Below, piece after piece: positions 52,380-63,195 of a stretch of 64,000 nucleotides of DNA. This stretch comes from Teratosphaeria epicoccoides. Lineage: Eukaryota; Ascomycota; Dothideomycetes; Mycosphaerellales; Teratosphaeriaceae. Each line of letters starts with the position of its first letter. Positions within the stretch are counted from its first letter, which is position 1. The notes under the pieces are model-generated. The model saw only the letters and a program-made list of their open reading frames with translations. It was not told the DNA's origin and did not search any database. The stretch is from NCBI GenBank assembly GCA_021401465.1, contig JADDMT010000095.1, forward strand, positions 47,787 to 111,786, given 5' to 3'. The position numbers were made by a program, and so were the translations under genes.

Positions 52380-53499
52380 TTTTCCAATCTACCAAATGCA
52401 CAGATAGACGCTGGCAAACTAGACCGTTGACTAGAGACTGATCGAAGTTTTGACCCGGGCAAAAATTACTCTGACTCCTGCGTCCTTCCCAGCAGAGCGA
52501 AATCGTGACTTGGACGAACAGTCTGGAAGCTGGGGATCCGAAGTTCGAATCTGCAAACACAGCGTCGGTTGCTGGATCGCTCCGGCGGGATACAACGAAG
52601 CGAAAACCAGTCTCTTCGACAAGCAAAGTAATGGCCTTGATAACACCCAAAATGAGAGTAGGAAAGATGAGGAGACAGGATTCTACAGGATGCACGGAAG
52701 TTGGAAATTCTCTTGTTGAAGAAGCACTGATGACCCCCGCCGTTGGATTTATTATGATCCACGAATGCGCATCGCTCAACAGCGTCTATTATCGCAGCTT
52801 CGGGAGCTGCAGTATGCCTGGTCCATGCCTCTCGATCCCGATTCATAACCATATCGTAAACATGTCTGGTAGTACTGCGCCGCTATTACCATCGACCCTA
52901 TCATCCAGCGTAGCTGAATCTTCTACGTGATCCTTGTAATAATAAATGACAGTCAGCACAGCTCGGTTGTTTCCGTTCGCCATCAGCCTTAGGGAGTCTT
53001 CAGATGAGGTATATAAGTCCTACCAAGGGTGGAAAATGAACATTACATAGATGTTGGACGATACAGAGCTCTGGCGCGATCCCGCGCTGCCCTACGACGT
53101 TAATCGCCGCACCTCTGTAGAAACGTCTCGCGAGTCTCTCGAACGTCCGAGTACATATCGACCAGAGGACATCCAGCATGGCTCTGTTATGCCAAGCGCA
53201 GCCTCTAGAACAGATCTCGGTCTACAGACGTTGCGGCCGAAAGTCCCGTGTACAAAGCCCGATACCGAGCCGGGACGACCTCTGTGAACAGCGCATGCAC
53301 AGGACTATAAGGAGAGTAGGGCTGATGCGGACAGTGAGCACAGCCGGGCGGTCCGGTCGGAGCCAGTCCAAGGCAGCCATCAGCCCGCCAATTGCATGCG
53401 GTCCAGGAATTTGGCTGGGAACATGCGTAATCCGCATCTGCCCGAGAGAAGCGTCACGTACTACGGCCACGGATCGCGGCGAACAGATCCGGGCGCCAA
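52380..53499. other. Spacer without an assignable gene
   Basis: Several short frames occur on both strands (for example 52505-52930 +), but no recognisable domains. The part next to 52380 is the promoter of the AIF2-like gene. A TATATAAG sequence is present near 53010 on the + strand without an obvious gene to match. Confidence 0.4.
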
Positions 53500-53936
53500 T
53501 CATGTATTGCAAGCAATCATGTAGCTATAGATGGGCTGCGCGACATATTTGCAGTCTTCAGTTGACGGCAGATTTCCCACCTGACTCGTGCAGGCATTGT
53601 CGTTGTACACTGGAAAACGACTGTTAGAGCCGATATACCGGTGTTCCCAGAGAAGCAAGGGGCTGGAGAATCACGAAACTCACCGAATGCCTCACAGTGC
53701 CATGTGTCATCGTCTGGCTTATGACTCCAATAGACGTAGTGTCCCTGACCGCTGGCAACACTCCAACACTTCCTCCAGGGGACCTCTGCAGGGTATGCCA
53801 TAAAGTCGGAGTAGGCGAGGGGGGTCCCACCGCAACGGGTTTGTGGTCCGCCTGGGTCTAGGCCGATGTGGATCCTACTGATGGTGTCTTTGGCGGTCGC
53901 ACAGGCTGCTAGTACAGCAATGGGAAGGAGTTGCAT
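53500..53936 (-). CDS. Small secreted six-cysteine protein (candidate effector)
   Basis: Exons 53936-53684 and 53609-53500 join in phase across a 74-nt GTGAGT...CAG intron into 120 residues. A signal peptide (MQLLPIAVLAACATA) precedes a mature region of about 100 residues. The mature region has six cysteines, in contexts RCGGT, RKCWS, HCEAF, NACTS, DCKYV and IACNT, enough for three disulphides, plus a Trp/Tyr-rich middle (HYVYWSHKPDDDTW). No named family is recognised. Size, secretion signal and even cysteine count are typical of small secreted proteins or candidate effectors in filamentous fungi. Longer upstream in-frame sequence exists, but the signal peptide sets the start. Confidence 0.7.
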
Positions 53937-54135
53937 CGTCTGAGCTAACACGGTCAGTCTCAGCACCAGGGGAGGACTACCCGTGCCAGGCACCGCATCA
54001 AGAACCGCGCTGACGATTTGCGGACGCAACGGTGATTCGCCCTGTGAAACTGTGAGACCCAGAGCGGCGTTGCACACGTCCGATGAACACTCACGCCGAA
54101 CAGTCGACTATGTTCGAGACGTCGTCTCGTGTCGA

Positions 54136-54312
54136 TCAATGCATGCAGGTGTGTCGATGCGCGAAGCCGTGCTGTGCGGAAATCTCGAGCAGTATGCAAT
54201 GGGCCACTTCTGCGTGAATCTCGAAAGGTAGCATCTTCCAGGGATGTACGGTAGTGTCTGCTAGTAGAAACGGGAAGAAGAGTAAGAGACAGAGGAGAAC
54301 ACTCGTAGCCAT
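54136..54312 (-). CDS. Possible very small secreted peptide
   Basis: The ATG at 54312 opens a 58-residue frame starting with a strong hydrophobic signal-like segment (MATSVLLCLLLFFPFLLADT), followed by a His-rich tail. It lies about 200 bp upstream of the six-cysteine protein on the same strand. There is no family evidence, and the frame may be chance. Confidence 0.25.
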   Translation of the reverse strand: MATSVLLCLLLFFPFLLADTTVHPWKMLPFEIHAEVAHCILLEISAQHGFAHRHTCMH

Positions 54313-54914
54313 CCTATCATCATCTCGAAGCAAGGCCTGCCCGAGACCTGTCTCGCCTGCGGTCCCAGCTTCGGCTGCTGCGCCTTCCGGCTGCCTCCGA
54401 GTAACGAAGAGAGCCTGGGATACCATCCCTTTGCCTACGGTTGATCCGCTCGGATGTTTCAGATGAACCGTACTTGTTCATGACCAGTTACCTTGGTCGT
54501 AAATGCAGATAGTGTCTGTTGCCTCGTAGGCGCAGTTAGCGACAGACGCTATCATTGTGCTCTTTGGCAGACATTCGTGACCTAGCATCAACACCATCAC
54601 GCTGATGGGTCGTATGAGAGAGGATTCAGAGGACTAATGAGCCGGAACCTCGACGGCTGACACATCAAGCGCTGAGGCGAAGCATAAGTTTCGCTAGAGA
54701 CCGACGCCGAGCGTCGCTCTCCACCCTGCGCGATGCGGCAGTCCTGCTGGAGACTCTGAGAGGATAGTGCCTTGCTTAAACTGTCAAATCATCAATTCCG
54801 ACGTCGCTCGAAATCTTCACATGAACCTTGTGAATCCGACGTCTGACTTCGTGACACCACCATCAGCCAGAGCTCCCGACGCCAACTCAGCGATGACACC
54901 CGACGTACACCCTC
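54313..54914. other. Spacer between secreted-protein region and HEM25
   Basis: No gene recognised. Confidence 0.4.
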
Positions 54915-55951
54915 TCACACCAGCGCCCTCTCCGCCCTCCTGACCAGCTCCTCATAGACCGTCCACGTCAACGCACTACTCAACGCCTTCCTCCCAATCC
55001 TCATACTCAATCCACTAAACAAACTCCCCATCCCCTCCTCCCTCAACATCATCCTCCCCGCCCGAACCATATTCCCATATCTTCCCGGCGCAATCTGCAA
55101 CCGCGTCTTGATCGCATCAAAAGGATTCGTCGCCGCCGTCGCCGACACCGCCGCCACCACTCCCGACGCAAAATTCACACTCGCAGAACCCTCCCAAAAC
55201 CTCTTGGTCCCCTGCACCTCCCCCGTCCGCGCTGCTACATACCCCAGTTGAACCTTCGCCTGCTCATAGATCAACACATACAACCCCGCATACGGCGCAT
55301 CCCTGACCGCAGTGGCCCCAAACCCCGCAAAAAAACCCCTCACCCCCTCCCTGGCCAGAACATCCCGCCCAGCGCCCACCATCGACGTGTAAGCAAAATG
55401 CGTCGACTCATACCTCACCTTCAATACGGTAACGGGATTCATCACAAACCCCGCCGCGACCCTCGCCAACGCCCCCGTGCCCAAATTCGCCAAGTTCCCC
55501 AATCTCGGCAGCGCAGACGACGAGCTACCATCCGGGCTTGCACTCTCCCCAGCAGCAGCAGCAGCAGCAAGGACGGGCACAGCAGGCAACCTCGCCACGT
55601 ACTCCCGCATCTGATTCAACATCCCGAAATACAACGCGGAGCCGCATCCCGTCCTGATGACCGAAGGCACGACGCCGCGCCAGAGCGACCTGACGGGGCT
55701 GGGCGCATTGAGGATGTCGCGGAGCGCTAGCGTGAGGGACGAAGCGTGGCGGGACTGCTGGACGCGAGTCTTGAGCAGGTCTGCGGGTTGGAGGAGGAAG
55801 GCGCTGGCGGCTCCAGAGCCAAGACCGGCGACGAGGTGGAAGGCTGGAATTGGGGTTGGGAGATTTGGTTAGCTAAGAGCGTGGTTGGGAGGCGTTTGGG
55901 GGCGATCGAGTTACCTGAGCTCGGTTTTTGCTTCGGGCCTCCATTTGACAT
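54915..55951 (-). CDS. HEM25: Mitochondrial glycine carrier HEM25 (SLC25A38 family)
   Basis: Exon 1 is 55951-55915 and exon 2 55843-54915; they join in phase across a 71-nt intron to give 321 residues, normal for the family. The first exon encodes MSNGGPKQKPSS and the second begins AFHLVAGLGSGAASAFLLQP, the first transmembrane helix. Three mitochondrial-carrier signatures P-x-D/E-x-x-K/R appear: PADLLKTR, PVTVLKVR (the second, where V replaces the acidic residue) and PFDAIKTR. Hem25 imports glycine into mitochondria for 5-aminolevulinate synthesis, the first step of haem synthesis. Between repeats one and two is an Ala/Ser-rich insertion (about residues 110-140), longer than in yeast. The open frame continues upstream of the first Met in exon 2, which is why the spliced start is used. 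Confidence 0.92.
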
Positions 55952-56439
55952 GGCCAAACCCGTGCTCAAGGTCTTTGGGTCATGCGTGACATATTGGCAG
56001 GTGATGGGACTGAAACGGGAGGGGTGCTGGATGCACTGGGGTTTTGATATTCGATGTCGTCAACGAAAAGAGTTTCTGGATCGCTGATGTGACTAAGCAC
56101 GGCTTGACCCGTTCATGTTCTGGGCGTCGTCAACGCCATTGAGTATGAAGAGATGAAGAGCTGCCCACAAGACGACAGTGCAAAGATAGGTAATCTGAGC
56201 GTACGCGCTGCGCACTATTACACTACCTTACATACAAAAACATCGCCCTCAAAGATCGATCCATCGATTACGAAATCTGAACCAGGGTCACAAAGCATCC
56301 AACAACAAGACTTCCCAAAATTCAAAGTCCAGTCTCGGGATATATCGCGGTGTGGGTATCACGCGCAAGCGCCAGTGAAATGCCATCAAGTCGACCCAAG
56401 GAAATGGCGCATGTACGTCGCCGCTATACCTGCTGTATT
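55952..56439. other. Spacer between HEM25 start and the coiled-coil gene stop
   Basis: Promoter of HEM25 and 3' flank of the upstream gene on the same strand. No gene recognised. Confidence 0.45.
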
Positions 56440-59400
56440 TCAACCCATCATTTCTTCTTCTTCCCCCTCCTCACCCATTCCCATCTCCTCCTCCAGGCTC
56501 CGGTTTCGGAAGGCAGGCGGCTCATCATCCGCCACTTCGCCCAGATCATCGTCCGCCGAACCGACGAAGGAATCCTCGCCCAGCGCCTGGGGCACAGCAC
56601 TGTCCTCTGCATCGCAATCGTAGCTTCCTGGTCTGAACAGCATCCCACTCACCGACCGCTCTGAAGAGAAAGAGGGCGGTCGGTTACTGCCTTGGCCGTC
56701 TTTTTTGCTCTCCTGCCTCGATTGCAATCTCGGCGGCGGCAGATTCATGGTCGCTTCGGGACTCGGCGTGCCGCGCAGATTGCTGGCTGGCGGTGTCATC
56801 AGTCCTTCCACGTAGTTAGGCGGCAAGGCACTTGGCTTGCCCTCTGCCTTCGCAGTCGAAACTCTCGATGAGGGCCGAGACGGCGTAGCGTTACGTCCAT
56901 GACCTGGCGGCAAAGGCCTGCTGGGCGGCGGAGGAATCTTCAATGACGAGGACTCCATAGCGCTCCTCCATTTGCTGAACGCACTGCCTAAGCCCGAAAC
57001 CGCAGCTTTAGGGGTCGAGAAAGAGCTGAGACTGGCCAAGGTCTGGCCTCCGAGAGACTGTCCGTTGTAGCCGAAGCGCTCCTTCTCCTGCTGCTCCATT
57101 TGCAGGTTCGCGCGGATACGAATTGCGATGTCACGGACATTGTCGCGATCGAACACCGGTTGGGATAGAGTGTAGACAAGATCCGTCAGGTCTTCGCTCC
57201 GTACGGCTAAGAGCTCCCTCAGCCAAGAGATTTCGTCGTCCCTCTGCTTGAGCCTCGCCGGCGCCTCTGTGTCGACCTCGTTCTGCAACTTTTCGATCCG
57301 TGCCTCGCGGTCTTGCAACTGCTCCTGCAGGACGAGTATCGACTCTCTGAGTGCTTGCGGCGAGATCTTCTCTGGCAGCACAGCGGCCGAGTGCATAGGC
57401 ACCGGCACAGTACTTCTACTCTGCGCAGACATCGCGGCAGCCTGCGCTGCGCTCTTGGCGACCTCAACGCGCTCCTGCAAGAGCAAGATCCTGTCATTCG
57501 CGTGCTGCAACTTGGCGTCGCTAAGGCCAAGCCTTTCGTTGAGAATGTACTCGCTTCGCTCTTTGTCCTCGCGAGCATGCTGCAATTGCCTGGCATGCAG
57601 AGCTCGCATATCCTTGATAGTCGCTTCGTGCTTGGATCTGGCTTCGTCAAGAGCGACGCTGTTGGCATGGTTGACCTTTCGCAAAGCCTCGCGACGAGTC
57701 GCATCTTCGTCCTCGAGCATACGCTCGTGACGCGCCTTATTGGTCTCGGCCTCCATCTTCACGGTCTCCAGCTCAGTCCGCACTTTGAGCAGCTCGCTCT
57801 CAAGCTCCAGTCGCGTAGCGTTCACGTGGTTGTTGGCCAGCTCGACCTCGCTTTCCAGCGCCATGCGAGTCCGCTGCACCTCCAACCTAGCACTCTCTCT
57901 CGTATCAAGGAAATCACGCTCCCACTTCGCTGCAAGCGTCTGTTGTTCCACATAATCGCCCTGTAGCTTTCTGATCATCTCCTCCAGACTCACATGTGTC
58001 AGCTTCATCTGATCAAGTGCATTACGAGCATCGGCGATTTCGTGGACAGCGAGCCTGGTCACCCGCAGCTCCTCTTCCATTTCGTGGCGCTTGCGGGCAG
58101 AGGCCGCCTTTTCCGCTTCCAGAGCCTCACACGTGGTCCTCCAGTCATCCTCCCTGGCTTTCCAGCCCGCCTTCTCACTTGCGAGCAGCCCAGCAGCAGA
58201 CGCCATGTCCGCGTGCAACTTTTCCAAACGCCTTTTCATGGCACTGCTAGACTCTCGACCCTCTTCGACTTGCCGCTCCAACACTGCGACAGCGTCCTCG
58301 AGGCTTTCGCGCTCGCGCTTAGCCTCATCCAGGTCTCTGCGCCATTTGTCGCTCGACTTCCTGTACTCGTCCAGAGTCTCCCGCATGGCCTCGTGCTCTT
58401 CCTTCAATATCTCGGCTTTCTCCTCGGACTTTAGCCTCTCCTCATCGGCTCTCTCAATGCGAAGATGCAGCTCACGGCGCTCTTCTTCCATCGCGCTTAC
58501 GCGACCACCGTCGTCACGGGAAGAATCACGAAGCAGCTGCACCTCCTCTTCTGCAAGGCGGAGCAACCTCCTAGTTTCTGCCTCCCTCTCCTCGACTGCA
58601 CGTCTCAAGTTGGCTTCTTCCAATGCGCCAGCGAGGGTCTCATTAAGTCTGCCTTCGAGCTCGGAAAGCTCACGCTTGTGCTCGTGCGTACCGTCCTTAC
58701 CAAGCTGCTGATCAAGCGCGATGGGCACGACAGCCTGGCTCTGCCTGTTGAGCGCATCCTCAACAACAGCTTTGACATCATCAAGCTCTAGACTGGCGGA
58801 AGCTGCGCGCGCAAAGGAAACCTTCATGTCAGCCAATGCAGAGTGGAGATCGGCCATGTCGTAGGCAGACTGGGAGCGTCGTCTTGGCAGCTCTGCCTGC
58901 TCGCGCAAAGCCTCCAGCACGACAGCCTTGATCTGATCGACCTTCTTGTCCCTGCTGCTCGTGCCACGGCTAGACACTGGCCGCTGCCTGTTCTGATCAG
59001 ACAAGTCATCTTCATCGTCCGCATCGCTCTCAACGGTGGACGAAGTCCGCTTCAACGAATAGTGATCGCTCGATCTCGTCCTACTAGCTCGAGGGCGCTG
59101 CTTGACGAGTTCCTCAAGTTTCACCTCAAATGGCTGGAGACGTCGCTCGATAGCACCAGCAATAAGATCTTCGACGTGACTATCGAAGAATGTGGTCCGA
59201 GCGCGCAGCTTCTCCTCCTCCGGTTCAGACAGCATATCGCTCCAGTCGCTCATCGGCTCTTCACCGACCTTCTCCTTGTTGAGACGGTGGACATGATGGG
59301 GCCAGCCGTTGACCAGGTTTCCAGGCACAAGATCGTCGGTCTCATTGCGCTCAGGAATAGCGGATCCTGGGTCTTGCAGCGGATAGGCAAGCTGAGGTCC

Positions 59401-62400
59401 CGGGCGCCTGGGACTTGGCGATGGCGCATCACTCCTTGACCACTCCGGAAGATACGTGACGCCCTCCAAAGGCTTCTCATCTTCCCAAGACGTGGATGGC
59501 AGATCCGAAATTGTAATTTCTCGATGTTGCTTGTCTGGATCTGGCACGCTTCCAGGTAAGCTCTCGGCATCTTTCTCTTCTTTTTCGTGGAGGTGACGCA
59601 TGACGGCGTCGATCTCGTCGAAGCTGGGCTCAGGCTGCCGGCCAAGGGCATTGAACGACATCTCTGACGCCAGCGACGGCTGTGCTTGATCCTGTACGGG
59701 CGATATGCTGAGCGAGTCCTCATCGTCCCTGATCTCGCCCTCTTCGAGGTCACTGATGGAGTCGTGGTGACCGTGACTCTTCTCATGCTCTGACGCCGCG
59801 GCCTTGCCGCCGCCGATTGCGAATGGCTGAAACGGCTGTGCGAGTGCCGACAGGCTGGAAGAATGCTTGTGTTTGCGAGAAGGCTTCTCTTTCGCGACCT
59901 CCATAGGCTGCGACGATTGTGACCTCTCCGCCTCCGCCAATTTGTGCATGGTGTCAATAGTTTTGTCTACCGCTCCATCCTTGGCGGGTTCAATTTCATC
60001 CTCCACTTTCTTGACAGTGGTGTCATCACTGGGCGCACGGATTGGGCTGGTGAGCGGCTCCGAGTCAAGCGGCACCACAAATGGAGGGCCCATGGAAGGC
60101 TGCGGCAGCGAATGTGGGACTGCAAATCGTGGCACATCATCTCCATCGTCTTCCTTCCCGCCCTTGTTCCTCTTCAGCCTATCCTCACTCTGCATGATTC
60201 TGCCATCGTCATCTTCCAGCTCCTCACCTTCACTCCCACTCGAGCTGTCAGCTGATTCTGGTTGAACAATAGGCACAGCCTTGCTCCTGCGGGCCGGCTT
60301 CACTATTTCAGGGATGTTGACCTTGCCAAATATACTGCTCATAGCGGTACCGGGTGCAGCTGAATCATTCCCAGATAGCACGGGCGGCGCGGCGCTTGCT
60401 TTGAACGTTGTAGCGCTTGACGAAAATGAGAAATCGGACTTTGGCTGTGTTGCAGACGATGAGCCAAAATCCATTCTCGGAGTCGGCGCAGCTCTCGAGA
60501 TACTGCCCGTCACCGGTTTGGACGGCATGAATGCAGCTGCATTGACATTTAGTGAGCCAGAAGAAGTTTGTCGCGCATGTTCGGGCGCGCTGTGGGTCTG
60601 TGGCATTGGCACACCAAATGTGAAGCTGCTCGAAGCAGCCCGAAATTCCGTCGATGGATTGCTTCCGACACTGCCCGTGGGGTTGAAAGAGCTGTTCGAG
60701 CCAATACTGCTCGCCGGCTGAAAGCTCGCTCCGGGTGTGAACTCTGCTTTGGGGTTGAATGTGAACGAAGGTGCTGCGACGTTGAAGCCACCAGACCTGC
60801 TTGTGGTCTTGCGATGCATCTTCGGGCTGTCCTTCACGGCGATGTCCTGGCCTAATGGGTCTCGTTCCAAATCAGCCTCCGGCTCGCGCGGCGCGCGTTT
60901 CTGCTGTGGCATCAGCCGGTCAGCCGAGCTGGAATCGGTCTGTTCGTCCAGGGCTTCGACCATGTGAGTAAGAGAAGCACCAGCCCGCTCCTCCCGTGCG
61001 GCGACATCGCGCTCAAGACTCTCACTGATGTTGTGACGATGGCCACGAGTCGGTGTCGGGACAGCGACGTTGTCTTGTATCTGCGCCCTTTTGTGCGGCG
61101 GCAAGTATGCAGGTGGTTCAGGCGCCACGGACTTCTCTGCCTCCCTCTTCTCCTGCAGCTCTTCTTCATCGTCTTCCTCTGGCAGCTCAGGCAATGCAGG
61201 AGTCTGCTGAAGACTTGGCAGTTGCGGTTGCATGAATTGGTTGGGCACAGGCATTTGGATCGGCGGGAGCTGTGACTGTGCAACTGTGGATTGCAGATAT
61301 GTATGCTGTCTGGGTTGCTGGTCCATGACACTTCTGGTGTAGTCCTGTGGCGACTGTGCGAAACCTCGCTGACTGCGCGGTGATCCAGGCCTACGAAGTG
61401 CGCCCAGATCAGGACGCGGAGCTCCAAGCTGAGCTGGAGAGACATTGCGACCCGGCACAAACTGAGGGAACTGTTGCTGCCCATGCTGAGGAAACTGCTG
61501 CTGTACTGGACCCAGAGGAGACTGTATTTGACGCTGCTGCTGCTGCTGCTGCTGTTGCTGTGAGGACCCAAACGGTCCCGTGAACGTCGAATGACCACGC
61601 GCATGTCCGAATGGCCCGGCGCCAGGGGACATTGGTGACGCGACAGACATGGTCTGCGAATGTCCGCGCATTATTCCTGGTCTTCCCAACATACTTCCGC
61701 CCGAACTAGATGGGAGGGGTGGGGAGAATGGCAATGGCGGGTATTGACCTGAATTCTGCCGTGACATCTCTTGACCGGAAATGGCAGACTGCGGTGTAGG
61801 CTGAGGATCACCACCAATGTCAACACCCAGAGCCGCCAGCTTCTGCTCCAACAGGTAATCCTCATACGCCTTCCATTTGTTGAGATCTGGTAGCACTACT
61901 GCAGGACGAGACTGCGTCGCTTGAAGTCGCATCTGCGCCTCATCTGGATAGATCGGCTTGACGTGGACTTGCTCCGCCCCGTCCAAAGGTCCGTCGTACG
62001 CCAGATCAAATCCGCGGGTGCTGAAGCCCTCGTTCTCGAAATGCCTGAGTCGCTGCTGTATGCCTTCATGACTGAGTGGGATCGCTAAACCAAGCGCCTC
62101 GAAGTTCAAGTTCGGTATTGAGATGACACAGTTCTTGCCGCGCCAGCTGACGCGTTTCCGCAGTCGTGGAGGCTCCAGATGCTTTGCCTTGACCGGAGAT
62201 GATGCAACCGACGCCGGGGTCTGCACATCCGCCATGTTGTCCATCTCCCCATTCCCATCACCGTCGCCGCGCTCGGTGAACCCTGTCTTCCCTCCTTCAG
62301 CTCTTGGCGCCTCCTTGACCTTGTCTGCCGTCGCCGCTTGCTGTGTAGCGGGCGCCTCGAGAGTCGATGGTTCCGCAGGCTGGGCAGGCCGCTTGGGCAC

Positions 62401-63195
62401 TATCTCTTCCTCAGGGGGTGGCGTATCTGCCCATCTTGACGCGTAAATGCCAGACATGCCGTCAATGTTCGCGCTCTTTTCGTCGCGCAGACTGTCCAAG
62501 AAAGTCTGCTGGTCCAGCGTGCGATTCTTGTCTCTTGAATTATGATGAGCGTCTGCTTGCTGCCCGCGCTGCTTCTCTTCGGCCTCAGAAGGTTGTATTG
62601 ACTCGTCGCTCCACCAATGCGTCTTTTCAGATGTCGGCGGCTCCGGCAATTGCACCCACCGCTTCGTCCTCGAGCGAGGGGTCTGGCAATCTTCCTCGGT
62701 GACGGCGTTCGCCCACAAAGACGCGTCCGGCTGCGGGAAGCTCAGATGTGCGAGGCGGCTAGGAATCAAATGGTCGAGACCGAACTGGGTCGGCGAGGAC
62801 TCCAGACGCTCGTCGCTTGGCACGAGTTCAGACCAGGCGGTGTGCGCCGACGCAGGTGGAGACGAGGACCTATCGTAGGGCGAGCCCCAGACTGCGGTGT
62901 AGTATTCGGAGCGGTCGTCCCTCTGTCTGCTGCCGATGCTACCCCCAGGGGTGCGCGGCGGGCGAACCAGACGCGAGTTGTCCGGGGTCAACAGCTTTTC
63001 CTCCCTCCAGTGCCGGCCCCGCGAGGCAATCGACGACACAGGCACAGGCGAACTCACAGAGACATTGCATACGGCGGAGATGGGGGGTGGCGGGGACGAC
63101 GACGGCGGCAGACTGGGCTCGTGCGCGAATGCCGTGTTGGCTAAGAATATCGTGCAAGTATCAGCGCCCACAGTCCATGCTTCGCTCCTGTCCAA
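56440..63195 (-). CDS. Very large coiled-coil scaffold protein (SnaD/spindle-pole-like)
   Basis: One uninterrupted frame of 2,251 residues. The conserved part near residues 350-470 reads RKRVSWRGKNCVISIPN, then IQQRLRHFENEGFSTRGFDL, then LPDLNKWKAYEDYLLEQKLA. This block is typical of large filamentous-fungal proteins annotated as SnaD or spindle-pole-body associated. A Gln/Pro-rich region with a polyglutamine run (about residue 545) follows, then disordered Ser-rich sequence, and a long coiled coil from about 1480 to 2010 that would dimerise. The C-terminus is acidic. The true start is uncertain: the frame opens at 63195, but MSGIYASRWADTPPPEEE near residue 245 also looks like an N-terminus. 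Upstream residues such as LVRPPRTPGGSIG do look coding. Family naming is from resemblance only. Confidence 0.75.
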   Translation of the reverse strand: MDRSEAWTVGADTCTIFLANTAFAHEPSLPPSSSPPPPISAVCNVSVSSPVPVSSIASRGRHWREEKLLTPDNSRLVRPPRTPGGSIGSRQRDDRSEYYTAVWGSPYDRSSSPPASAHTAWSELVPSDERLESSPTQFGLDHLIPSRLAHLSFPQPDASLWANAVTEEDCQTPRSRTKRWVQLPEPPTSEKTHWWSDESIQPSEAEEKQRGQQADAHHNSRDKNRTLDQQTFLDSLRDEKSANIDGMSGIYASRWADTPPPEEEIVPKRPAQPAEPSTLEAPATQQAATADKVKEAPRAEGGKTGFTERGDGDGNGEMDNMADVQTPASVASSPVKAKHLEPPRLRKRVSWRGKNCVISIPNLNFEALGLAIPLSHEGIQQRLRHFENEGFSTRGFDLAYDGPLDGAEQVHVKPIYPDEAQMRLQATQSRPAVVLPDLNKWKAYEDYLLEQKLAALGVDIGGDPQPTPQSAISGQEMSRQNSGQYPPLPFSPPLPSSSGGSMLGRPGIMRGHSQTMSVASPMSPGAGPFGHARGHSTFTGPFGSSQQQQQQQQQRQIQSPLGPVQQQFPQHGQQQFPQFVPGRNVSPAQLGAPRPDLGALRRPGSPRSQRGFAQSPQDYTRSVMDQQPRQHTYLQSTVAQSQLPPIQMPVPNQFMQPQLPSLQQTPALPELPEEDDEEELQEKREAEKSVAPEPPAYLPPHKRAQIQDNVAVPTPTRGHRHNISESLERDVAAREERAGASLTHMVEALDEQTDSSSADRLMPQQKRAPREPEADLERDPLGQDIAVKDSPKMHRKTTSRSGGFNVAAPSFTFNPKAEFTPGASFQPASSIGSNSSFNPTGSVGSNPSTEFRAASSSFTFGVPMPQTHSAPEHARQTSSGSLNVNAAAFMPSKPVTGSISRAAPTPRMDFGSSSATQPKSDFSFSSSATTFKASAAPPVLSGNDSAAPGTAMSSIFGKVNIPEIVKPARRSKAVPIVQPESADSSSGSEGEELEDDDGRIMQSEDRLKRNKGGKEDDGDDVPRFAVPHSLPQPSMGPPFVVPLDSEPLTSPIRAPSDDTTVKKVEDEIEPAKDGAVDKTIDTMHKLAEAERSQSSQPMEVAKEKPSRKHKHSSSLSALAQPFQPFAIGGGKAAASEHEKSHGHHDSISDLEEGEIRDDEDSLSISPVQDQAQPSLASEMSFNALGRQPEPSFDEIDAVMRHLHEKEEKDAESLPGSVPDPDKQHREITISDLPSTSWEDEKPLEGVTYLPEWSRSDAPSPSPRRPGPQLAYPLQDPGSAIPERNETDDLVPGNLVNGWPHHVHRLNKEKVGEEPMSDWSDMLSEPEEEKLRARTTFFDSHVEDLIAGAIERRLQPFEVKLEELVKQRPRASRTRSSDHYSLKRTSSTVESDADDEDDLSDQNRQRPVSSRGTSSRDKKVDQIKAVVLEALREQAELPRRRSQSAYDMADLHSALADMKVSFARAASASLELDDVKAVVEDALNRQSQAVVPIALDQQLGKDGTHEHKRELSELEGRLNETLAGALEEANLRRAVEEREAETRRLLRLAEEEVQLLRDSSRDDGGRVSAMEEERRELHLRIERADEERLKSEEKAEILKEEHEAMRETLDEYRKSSDKWRRDLDEAKRERESLEDAVAVLERQVEEGRESSSAMKRRLEKLHADMASAAGLLASEKAGWKAREDDWRTTCEALEAEKAASARKRHEMEEELRVTRLAVHEIADARNALDQMKLTHVSLEEMIRKLQGDYVEQQTLAAKWERDFLDTRESARLEVQRTRMALESEVELANNHVNATRLELESELLKVRTELETVKMEAETNKARHERMLEDEDATRREALRKVNHANSVALDEARSKHEATIKDMRALHARQLQHAREDKERSEYILNERLGLSDAKLQHANDRILLLQERVEVAKSAAQAAAMSAQSRSTVPVPMHSAAVLPEKISPQALRESILVLQEQLQDREARIEKLQNEVDTEAPARLKQRDDEISWLRELLAVRSEDLTDLVYTLSQPVFDRDNVRDIAIRIRANLQMEQQEKERFGYNGQSLGGQTLASLSSFSTPKAAVSGLGSAFSKWRSAMESSSLKIPPPPSRPLPPGHGRNATPSRPSSRVSTAKAEGKPSALPPNYVEGLMTPPASNLRGTPSPEATMNLPPPRLQSRQESKKDGQGSNRPPSFSSERSVSGMLFRPGSYDCDAEDSAVPQALGEDSFVGSADDDLGEVADDEPPAFRNRSLEEEMGMGEEGEEEEMMG
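61533..61560 (+). repeat. CTG/CAG trinucleotide repeat encoding polyglutamine
   Basis: A run of GCT/CTG units, interrupted once by TTG, lies within the coiled-coil gene and encodes about ten Gln on the reverse strand. It is likely length-polymorphic. Confidence 0.9.

Noticed and set aside
52540..52565. tRNA-like B-box (GTTCGAATC)
   Set aside because: No matching T-stem, acceptor stem or A-box can be drawn around it.
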